DNA from: Glaciimonas sp.
GTDB lineage: Bacteria; Pseudomonadota; Gammaproteobacteria; Burkholderiales; Burkholderiaceae
DNA: 5,966 nucleotides
Direction: 5' to 3'
Assembly (NCBI GenBank): GCA_014377145.1
Contig: JACMQE010000281.1
Location: forward strand, 1-5,966
Translations under genes and position numbers: made by a program
Shown here: positions 1 through 5,542 of the stretch, in pieces
How positions within the stretch are numbered: position 1 is the first letter of the stretch
How the letters are laid out: every line of letters starts with the position of its first letter
Notes under the pieces: generated by a model
What the model saw: the letters and a program-made list of their open reading frames with translations, nothing else
What the model was told of the DNA's origin: nothing
Databases searched by the model: none

Positions 1-50
1 CCAACCTCCGGTTTGGGAGTCCGGCGCTCTGCCAGTTGAGCTACACCCCT
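1..50 (-). tRNA. tRNA at the tRNA-Trp locus, partial (anticodon reads CCC)
   Basis: This is the 5' half of a tRNA, cut by the window start. On the minus strand it begins AGGGGTG (acceptor stem, 44-50), followed by a D arm GCTC/GAGC and an anticodon arm CCGGA-CTCCCAA-ACCGG. The first base A1, the sequence AGGGG and the position directly downstream of tuf all match tRNA-Trp, which normally sits between tuf and secE. In tRNA-Trp the loop is CTCCAAA (anticodon CCA) closed by a T31-A39 pair. Here the loop gives CCC, a Gly GGG reader, and 31-39 is an A-A mismatch. Two substitutions (T31A, A36C) explain both changes. Locus identity is confident. The amino acid carried, and whether the tRNA works, are not. 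The T arm and 3' end lie outside the window. Confidence 0.8.
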
Positions 51-181
51 AACACTTGGCCGATTTACTTAGCTATTTAACTCGGAACAACACTTTTTTG
101 GCTAATTCTTTAATATTAACTTACTTAGGCAATAATGCCGCAATCACAATACAATCCAACATCGCGGCGCTTAAAATCAAT

Positions 182-1378
182 TTACGTGTCTGGCAAGATC
201 TTAACAACAACACCCGCACCAACAGTACGACCACCTTCACGAATAGCGAAGCGCAAGCCTTCTTCCATCGCGATTGGGTTGATCAGCGTGACAGTGATAG
301 AGACGTTATCACCTGGCATCACCATTTCTTTGCCTTCTGGCAAAGCGATCGAACCGGTTACATCCGTTGTACGGAAGTAGAACTGGGGACGATAGTTATT
401 GAAAAAAGGAGTATGGCGACCGCCTTCATCTTTCGACAAAACATAGATCTCGCCTGTGAAATGCTTGTGTGGCTTGATCGAACCCGGCTTTGCCAAGACT
501 TGACCCCGCTCAACATCTTCACGCTTAGTACCCCGCAGCAGAACACCAACGTTATCTCCAGCTTGACCTTGGTCCAGCAATTTACGGAACATTTCAACGC
601 CAGTACAGGTCGTCTTTTGTGTATCACGGATACCAATGATTTCCAGCTCTTCGCCGACTTTCACAATACCACGCTCAATACGACCAGTAACAACCGTACC
701 GCGACCTGAGATCGAGAATACATCTTCCACTGGCAACAAGAACGCACCATCAACTGCACGCTCGGGTGTCGGGATGTAGCTATCCAGCGCATCCGCCAAC
801 CTCATGATCGCCTCTTCCCCTAATGGACCTGTATCGCCTTCCAAAGCCAGCTTTGCTGAGCCCTGAATGATCGGCAGATCGTCTCCTGGAAAATCGTACT
901 TGCTTAATAACTCACGCACTTCCATTTCAACCAACTCGAGCAACTCAGCATCGTCGACCATATCAACTTTGTTGAGGAATACAATTACGTATGGCACACC
1001 AACTTGACGCGCCAACAGGATATGCTCACGCGTTTGTGGCATTGGACCGTCCGCAGCAGAACATACCAAAATCGCGCCGTCCATTTGCGCCGCGCCAGTA
1101 ATCATGTTTTTTACATAATCAGCATGACCTGGACAGTCAACGTGCGCATAGTGACGGTTTGCGGTTTCGTATTCTACGTGCGAAGTATTAATCGTAATAC
1201 CGCGTGCGCGCTCCTCCGGAGCCGAATCAATCGTGCTGAAATCACGGATGTCACCACCAAATTTCTTCGTCAATACTTTAGAAATTGCCGCAGTCAGCGT
1301 TGTCTTGCCATGATCAACGTGACCAATCGTGCCCACGTTCACGTGCGGCTTAGTCCGTTCGAATTTACTTTTTGCCAT
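182..1378 (-). CDS. tuf: Elongation factor Tu (EF-Tu), tufB-type copy
   Basis: EF-Tu is the cytoplasmic GTPase that brings aminoacyl-tRNA to the ribosome. The product is 398 residues and complete. The GTPase domain shows GHVDHGKT (19-26, P-loop), RGITI with the switch-I Thr (59-63), DCPGH (81-85), NKVD (136-139) and SAK (174-176). Domains II and III follow from about residue 210 and include the well-conserved [20 protein letters not shown] stretch. The start at 1378 is chosen because [16 protein letters not shown] is the family N-terminus and AGGAG lies 7 nt upstream. The frame is open to 1417, but those 13 extra codons are not part of the family. The C-terminus ends KILPDT, slightly longer than the usual KIIE of many relatives. 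The gene sits in a tRNA-tuf transcript, 139 nt after tRNA-Thr and 131 nt before the Trp-locus tRNA. Many betaproteobacteria carry a second tuf copy behind fusA. Confidence 0.98.
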   Translation of the reverse strand: MAKSKFERTKPHVNVGTIGHVDHGKTTLTAAISKVLTKKFGGDIRDFSTIDSAPEERARGITINTSHVEYETANRHYAHVDCPGHADYVKNMITGAAQMDGAILVCSAADGPMPQTREHILLARQVGVPYVIVFLNKVDMVDDAELLELVEMEVRELLSKYDFPGDDLPIIQGSAKLALEGDTGPLGEEAIMRLADALDSYIPTPERAVDGAFLLPVEDVFSISGRGTVVTGRIERGIVKVGEELEIIGIRDTQKTTCTGVEMFRKLLDQGQAGDNVGVLLRGTKREDVERGQVLAKPGSIKPHKHFTGEIYVLSKDEGGRHTPFFNNYRPQFYFRTTDVTGSIALPEGKEMVMPGDNVSITVTLINPIAMEEGLRFAIREGGRTVGAGVVVKILPDT

Positions 1379-1385
1379 CTTGGAA

Positions 1386-1390
1386 CTCCT
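1386..1390 (-). promoter_or_regulatory. Shine-Dalgarno site of tuf
   Basis: The minus strand reads AGGAG here, seven bases before the ATG at 1376-1378. It decides the tuf start at MAKSKFER over the in-frame ATG at 1415-1417. Confidence 0.85.
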
Positions 1391-1517
1391 AAAGATTTGA
1401 TGAGAATGTTCAGGCATTCGCCCGTCTGCATTAAATTGAATACTACTGAATAACTAATCAAGAGATACAGCGCTCGCTTCGCACCGATTCGGGCAATGCG
1501 AACGGACTGAAAATACT

Positions 1518-1592
<75 letters not shown>

Positions 1593-1682
1593 TATGCTGC
1601 TCGTGCACCAGCAAGCTCAAGTGACACGCTCAACTTATAAATCTGCGTAAATAATTTACTTGTAACTCATGCGCAACTAAAC

Positions 1683-1756
1683 TGGAGCGGGTGAAGGGAA
1701 TCGAACCCTGGTCATAAGCTTGGAAGGCTTCTGCTCTGCCACTGAGCTACACCCGC
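1683..1756 (-). tRNA. tRNA-Gly (anticodon UCC)
   Basis: This is a complete 74-nt tRNA with encoded CCA (complement of 1683-1685) and discriminator T. The acceptor stem GCGGGTG pairs with CACCCGC. The anticodon loop CTTCCAA gives TCC, reading GGA/GGG. The anticodon stem GAAGC/GCTTA has a terminal G-A mismatch that I believe occurs in related tRNA-Gly(UCC) genes. The T stem CAGGG/CCCTT has a terminal C-T mismatch where relatives, from memory, usually have G-T. It is second in the tRNA array, between tRNA-Tyr and tRNA-Thr. Confidence 0.96.
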
Positions 1757-1803
1757 GAGATTACTTCTTCATCCGCCACATTTATTACAACTAGTTCCGA
1801 TTG

Positions 1804-1889
1804 TGGTGGAGGGAGCTGGATTCGAACCAGCGAACTCGCAAGAGGGCAGATTTACAGTCTGCTGCCATTAACCACTCGACCACCCCTCC
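1804..1889 (-). tRNA. tRNA-Tyr (anticodon GUA)
   Basis: This is a complete 86-nt class II tRNA with encoded CCA (complement of 1804-1806). The acceptor stem is GGAGGGG/TCCCTCC, and the anticodon arm GCAGA-CTGTAAA-TCTGC gives anticodon GTA. A long variable arm with CCTCTTGCGAG is present, as expected for bacterial tRNA-Tyr. The T arm is GCTGG-TTCGAAT-CCAGC. It is the first gene of the tRNA-tuf operon, starting about eight bases after the predicted transcription start. Confidence 0.97.
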
Positions 1890-1903
1890 TCACGGAACCG
1901 AGG

Positions 1904-1932
1904 ATTGTATTGAAGCATCTTGCAGCTGTCAA
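1904..1932 (-). promoter_or_regulatory. sigma70 promoter of the tRNA-Tyr-Gly-Thr-tuf operon
   Basis: On the minus strand the -35 box is a perfect TTGACA (1927-1932). A 17-base spacer follows, then the -10 box TACAAT (1904-1909), one mismatch from consensus. Transcription should start near 1897-1898, only about 8 nt ahead of mature tRNA-Tyr. The bases after the -10 read CCTCGG, a GC-rich discriminator typical of stable-RNA promoters under stringent (ppGpp/DksA) control. An AT-rich tract upstream of the -35 (1943-1955) could act as a distal UP element. The boxes and spacing are seen directly; the regulation is inferred from them. Confidence 0.88.
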
Positions 1933-2030
1933 CCATTCCAGCTAATTTTCTTAAACAATACTCAGCATGAATTAGATGAATTTTCAGTATAAGAAACTTT
2001 AATAGTATACCACAAAGATTTTCATATGGA

Positions 2031-2040
2031 CAAGCGCTTG
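2031..2040. repeat. 10-bp perfect palindrome in an AT-rich spacer
   Basis: CAAGCGCTTG is self-complementary. It lies in the AT-rich spacer between the C26 pseudogene end and the tRNA-operon promoter, with another self-complementary 12-mer (ATAAAATTTTAT, 2055-2066) close by. Neither is followed by a T tract on either strand, so there is no good case for an intrinsic terminator. A protein-binding site or chance are both possible. Confidence 0.25.
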
Positions 2041-2078
2041 CGTGAAATTTAATTATAAAATTTTATGAATTGTGTACT

Positions 2079-3101
2079 TTAGAAACGTGTTTCGCTTGCG
2101 ACGCGTAAAAATCCATCTAGAATTGTAGTGCAATCGAGCAATTCTGGCCCAATAGCACGATGAAACTCTGGGTGCCAATGCAAACCCATCACAAACGGTG
2201 CTTGACGGTATTGAATCGCCTCAGTGATGTTGTCACTGCCCGACACCGCCTCCACCGAGAGATCACGGCCCAGATCCCTGACCGCCTGATGGTGCATCGA
2301 ATTCACCAACCATTCTTTGCGCGTGTCGTTATTGGCTGGAAATAGGCCGGCAAGGGAAGAGCCCCAAGGGGGAAAGTTAATCGCGTGATGTAGGCGATCA
2401 TACTCGTGGCTGACGTGGGCAATGGATGTTGGTACGTCCGTTGCAATATCCTGATACAGTATTTCACCCAGGGCAGTATTTATCAATTAGCATCCCTGAC
2501 AAATGTCCAGAACGGGCTTGCCAGCTTCGATGAACTCGTGTAACAGCTCCACAGTTCATACATGTCACAGACGCGGTCACCTCCCCATTTAAGACGGATC
2601 GCGACTTCACCATAGCTTTGCGGAGAAACATCCGCCCCGCCCTACAATATCAAACCATCTAAATGTTTGGTATATTCGCGTAAACAAATAATGCTTGAAT
2701 CCACAAGTCCATTCGCGTTAACCGTCGGAATCATAAATATCAGAACGTTGCGCGACATCACGTAATGGGCAATGGATTTTTCGAGGTATTGCAACGTCCG
2801 TCCGCGTAGCCCTTTGGCCCCTCTTCCGGATGAGAAATACGGGCCGAAACGCCGATTTTCAGCATCCTTTCCATCGTTCGGTGGTCGGCTTTATCTGATA
2901 TTACTTTGATCCGAGTATTAATTAGCTTCCGTGTTTGCATCGATGGCGCCTCGTCGCCTTTTCGGCTAAACGCCGTACTATTCAGACCTTGGCCTGCTCT
3001 GGAGGCTTTGGTGGTTGATGTGGAGAATCGACTTGTAATACTATTTCTTCGGGAGAATTGGCGGAAGTTGGAACCGTATTAGAATTTTTTATATCGGCCA
3101 T
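2079..3101 (-). pseudogene. Peptidase C26 / PuuD-like gamma-glutamyl hydrolase, broken gene
   Basis: Intact relatives are class-I glutamine-amidotransferase-fold hydrolases acting on gamma-glutamyl compounds; the substrate here is unknown. Joining frames by hand gives, in order: MLKIGVSARISHPEEGPKG (from 2865); LRGRTLQYLEKSIAHYVMSR and VLIFMIPTVNANGLVDSS; HLDGLIL-stop-GGADVSPQSYGE; DRVCDMYEL; ELLHEFIEAGKPVLDICQGC-stop-LINTALGEILYQDIA; NSMHHQAV; and GLHWHPEF with the catalytic His and Glu. The nucleophile Cys codon is 2499-2501. Lesions: TGA at 2982-2984, a frame change near 2920-2980, a frame change near 2806-2812, TAG at 2642-2644 (from CAG), a frame change near 2550, and TAA at 2487-2489 (from CAA). 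The region 2866-3101 is probably an N-terminal extension, starting MADIKNSNTVPTSA (ATG 3099-3101) and Pro-rich (SPHQPPKPPEQAKV) up to the TGA. The core family call is firm; the extension is moderate. Confidence 0.88.
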
Positions 3102-3523
3102 AATGTCGAAAATTTAAGGAGACGAATACCTTAGGAAAACTATCCGCAGCAACAGAAATTTACTCATCATCGTCATTCCATAAGGTCACAATTTTTTGCT
3201 TGTGCTTTCACGTTTTTGCGCAATCGCATTCAAGCCGCTATCGCATAAATTGCATTTATCAGGGAGAAATAAAAAGTTGCTTACCAAAGTATAAGGCTAG
3301 TTAGTTTAATTTAGTGCTCCGCTTAGTAGCTTCTTAATCTTGATCAGCACAACAATTCTCCAAACTAGAAAAATGAAAGAACCGGTCGAACATTTCAGAT
3401 TTGCCATTGAGCCCAATCAATCCGGTTCGCCATCCATACAATCTACGCAACGTTACGCAATCCGCTATCGTGAGTAGTATACCAAACATTCTGGTTCCCC
3501 ACGCCCTTCACAAGCTGCAACGG

Positions 3524-3718
3524 TCACGCATCAACAAGCAACTTGCCAAGCTGCCCGCACTTTATCCAACATAATGCGTCACGAACCAAAAACCACCTAC
3601 CTACAATGATATTCGTGACCGGCAGCATCCAGACGAACGCCAGCGAGCCAAATAAAGAACAGCCCATATAAATCACCAATAAAAACAAGATAAAACCAAT
3701 AAGCCATTGGAAATTCTT
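3524..3718 (-). other. Hydrophobic open frame, possible membrane-protein fragment
   Basis: Between stop codons at 3719-3721 and 3524-3526, the minus strand encodes 64 residues beginning [20 protein letters not shown] and continuing SLFGSLAFVWMLPV. That makes one or two transmembrane-like segments followed by a mixed tail (GRWFLVRDALCWIK). There is no ATG with a ribosome site near its start; the first ATG is codon 18. An overlapping frame beginning at an ATG near 3703 ([15 protein letters not shown]) is also hydrophobic, so T-rich composition alone may explain part of the signal. I do not recognise the family. It could be a fragment of a decayed membrane protein or chance. Confidence 0.25.
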
Positions 3719-3915
3719 CTATTCAACGTATTAATTTATCTGAATTCCGCAGCTGCTGCCATACCGATTGCGAAGCGACTCGGACTGGGTCAGTCCTTGG
3801 CTACCTTCTTGCGAGTATCGCAATAAGGCCCTCGGGTCTAGGGCTAATCAATGGCGTGGAAGATATTTTGCATTTCTCCGAGTTTGGCGTATTCCTTCTG
3901 CTATTCAATGCTTCA

Positions 3916-3937
3916 TAGCGGATGGGTTTTCCCGCTA
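3916..3937 (-). repeat. Hairpin abutting the DUF2905 stop codon
   Basis: TAGCGG (3916-3921) and CCGCTA (3932-3937) form an inverted repeat around a 10-base loop, extendable by one A-T pair on each side into the stop codon. It sits exactly where a terminator of the methyltransferase-DUF2905 unit would be. The minus strand continues GAAGCATTG with no T tract, so it is at best a weak or worn terminator. Confidence 0.3.
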
Positions 3938-4132
3938 TTACAAAAAACGCGCAAATAAAAATACCGCATTCGAAATCAATATTGTCGAAGCGAATGGCGA
4001 TGCAAACAATCTCCCAAAAAGCGTAAAATGGACATCACCCTGCAAACGCCCTATCCCCAGCTTTTCTAGTCAGGGCAAGGCACTTGAAAAAACAATTACA
4101 GCAAGGAAAATTACCAAAACCCAACTTATCAT
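3938..4132 (-). pseudogene. DUF2905 small membrane protein, interrupted by TGA at codon 21
   Basis: The frame starts at ATG 4130-4132, with GAGAG six bases upstream, and ends at TAA 3938-3940, giving 65 codons. It reads MISWVLVIFLAVIVFSSALP, then TGA (4070-4072), then LEKLGIGRLQGDVHFTLFGR, then PFASTILIS and a hydrophobic tail. DUF2905 proteins are short, about 65-70 residues, with two transmembrane helices around the motif PWLEKLGIGRLPGD. Length and motif order match, and the TGA stands exactly where the family has Trp (TGG to TGA). The motif Pro in RLPGD is Gln here. It starts 51 nt after the methyltransferase stop on the same strand, consistent with co-transcription. Family function is unknown. 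Everything after the stop is still in frame, so inactivation may be recent. Confidence 0.85.
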
Positions 4133-4183
4133 TTTATTCTCTCAATAGCGACCGATATCCCAGCGTTTTAATATCGACATCCA

Positions 4184-5362
4184 TTAAAGCCGGTGACAAC
4201 GGTCATTACGTCCAAAACGGGTTGGCAAAGTCGCTTGTTTTCCCACCACTAACACTTTGAATAACTCTCCCATTTCAGCCGGGGATAATAATTTTTGCAC
4301 CGCATTCGCTTGAGGCAGATAAGCCAACGCATTTTCTGGCGAAGTTCGCAACAACAGTTCAGCAATACCAGCATCTAGCAAAAATGCTGCCTGGCCGGTA
4401 TACCCCAGCACCTTCACGCCCCCATGAATCGCCGCGACTGCCATCGCGGTGAAATCCACATGCGCCGTCAAATCCTGCAAACCGGGCCAGTAAAACGGAT
4501 CGGGATGAGCGTGGTGGCGATAATGGCACATTAAAGTTCCTTGATCGCGCTGCCCCAAATAATATTCCGAGGCAGGAAAGCCATAGTCAAATAGCAGCGC
4601 CACACTACTAGTGCCGGCCTGCAACATCGCTGCCAATGAATGCATAAATCCAATCGCGACCGGATGCACTTCCGTCAGATATCCCACGGCCAGCTGGTCG
4701 GCTTCTGGAATCTGTTTTATCAGCGCTGAATCCGCAGGTCGATCAATATAGATAAACTGCGGCGCGTCATCAGGATCGCTTGCCTCCGTCAATCCCACGC
4801 CCCGTTGCAGCCAGCCAGATTCACCTCGCACCACCAACTCAACTGGCATTGCGTCCAGCACTTCATTACCAATCACCACACCAGAAAATGCTGCTGGCAA
4901 ACGATCCAGCCATGCCACTTGCGCAAAACCGTACAACTTTTGTTCTTGCCGGGCACGTAGCTCTGCCGAAAGCTCAACGATGTAATACGCCTCTATATCA
5001 CCCCCGCTAAGATGTAATTCGGTCAAAATATCAAAGGCCAGTTGACCAGTACCGGCACCAAATTCCAATATCCGCGCAGCTAATGGCGCATCCGGCGCGG
5101 CAATCATTTCTGTTGCTAATTTTGCCAGAGTTGTGCCAAAAAGCGGCGTAATCTCGGGGGCGGTTGTAAAATCACCATCTTTGCCCAATTTTTCTGCCCC
5201 ACCACTGTAATAACCGAGGTTCGGTGCGTATAGTGCCAAGTCCATATAATGCGCGAAAGAAATCCAGCCACGCTGTTGGCGAATCTCAGTAGCGATTAGA
5301 TTGTGCAGCAGACGTGAAGCATGCTGCGCTTCGATAGAAGCTTCAGGTAGGTACAGTTGCAT
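4184..5362 (-). CDS. MidA/NDUFAF7-type SAM-dependent methyltransferase (Methyltransf_28, former DUF185)
   Basis: The product is complete at 392 residues. Visible family landmarks are GWISFAHYMDLALYAP-LGYYS (32-53), GDFTTAPEITPLFG (63-76), the SAM-binding loop LEFGAGTGQLA (99-109), GNEVLDAMPV (165-174), LLFDYGFPASEYY, QGTLMCHYRHHAHPDPF, GLQDLTAHVDFTA and the C-terminal LLSPAEMGELFKVL ending NDRCHRL. The eukaryotic member NDUFAF7 dimethylates an arginine in respiratory complex I and MidA is its Dictyostelium homologue; the bacterial substrate is not established here. No clear Shine-Dalgarno precedes the ATG at 5360-5362, but the next Met (residue 40) lies inside the conserved block, so the upstream start is preferred. 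The gene is divergent from the SDR gene (180-nt gap) and is followed on the same strand by the DUF2905 remnant. The reading frame and core motifs are intact. Confidence 0.93.
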   Translation of the reverse strand: MQLYLPEASIEAQHASRLLHNLIATEIRQQRGWISFAHYMDLALYAPNLGYYSGGAEKLGKDGDFTTAPEITPLFGTTLAKLATEMIAAPDAPLAARILEFGAGTGQLAFDILTELHLSGGDIEAYYIVELSAELRARQEQKLYGFAQVAWLDRLPAAFSGVVIGNEVLDAMPVELVVRGESGWLQRGVGLTEASDPDDAPQFIYIDRPADSALIKQIPEADQLAVGYLTEVHPVAIGFMHSLAAMLQAGTSSVALLFDYGFPASEYYLGQRDQGTLMCHYRHHAHPDPFYWPGLQDLTAHVDFTAMAVAAIHGGVKVLGYTGQAAFLLDAGIAELLLRTSPENALAYLPQANAVQKLLSPAEMGELFKVLVVGKQATLPTRFGRNDRCHRL

Positions 5363-5409
5363 GTGGGTATTGTAGGAGATATCGCTAGTTTAATGGCGCC
5401 TCTAATGCA

Positions 5410-5478
5410 ATTGAGACGTAAATCAAACGTCGATCAGCTGCTCATCGACTATTTATCAATTATTAAGCCGGTCTCAAT
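5410..5478. repeat. Nested inverted repeats in the divergent intergenic region
   Basis: ATTGAGAC (5410-5417) and GTCTCAAT (5471-5478) are perfect 8-bp inverted copies. They bracket a 21-bp imperfect palindrome at 5429-5449 (GTCGAT-C-AGCTGCT-C-ATCGAC) with one mismatched pair. The position midway between the two divergent starts suits an operator for a dimeric regulator. No strong -35/-10 pair could be assigned for either gene. Binding is inference only. Confidence 0.35.
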
Positions 5479-5542
5479 CCGACAATCGCGGCCGAATCGT
5501 CACCAGAATCGTGACAGAAAATATACAACGAATGCTAAGTTT

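Larger units (their letters stand above)
3102..3937. other. Gene-poor interval with no identifiable gene
   Basis: Reading both strands, I found no recognisable protein, RNA gene, transposase remnant or array here. The sequence is visibly more AT-rich than tuf or the methyltransferase gene. Minus-strand frames contain a 51-codon ORF (3334-3489, starting MFGILLTIADCVTLRR, with a GGGGA-like ribosome site) and the hydrophobic open frame described separately (3524-3718). The plus-strand frame opening at 3768 overlaps the antisense of the DUF2905 remnant and looks spurious. The likeliest reading is a decayed stretch between two pseudogenes, but old genes too worn to recognise cannot be excluded. 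Confidence 0.5.

Noticed and set aside
56..709. Long plus-strand ORF opposite the tuf 3' half, and similar ones at 135-380 and 1004-1453
   Set aside because: They lie antisense to the conserved EF-Tu gene, have no family features and no ribosome site; shadows of tuf codon structure.
1379..1417. Upstream in-frame start that would lengthen EF-Tu by 13 residues
   Set aside because: The family begins MAKSKFER, and the AGGAG site is placed for that start.
1801..1992. Plus-strand ORF reading WWRELDSNQRTRKRADLQSA
   Set aside because: It is the antisense of tRNA-Tyr, a well-known source of false hypothetical proteins.
2031..2066. Intrinsic terminator between the C26 remnant and the tRNA operon
   Set aside because: Short self-complementary stretches exist, but no GC-rich stem is followed by a T tract on either strand.
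4070..4072. UGA read as Trp (recoded genome), suggested by TGA at a Trp position
   Set aside because: The Trp-locus tRNA reads CCC, not UCA. The C26 gene also has TAA and TAG stops plus frame changes, so simple gene decay explains all.
3768..4148. 126-codon plus-strand ORF
   Set aside because: Its second half is antisense to the DUF2905 remnant, which has clear family motifs; the translation resembles nothing and has no ribosome site.
4780..5010. Plus-strand ORF of 76 codons
   Set aside because: It is antisense to the intact methyltransferase gene and has no supporting features.
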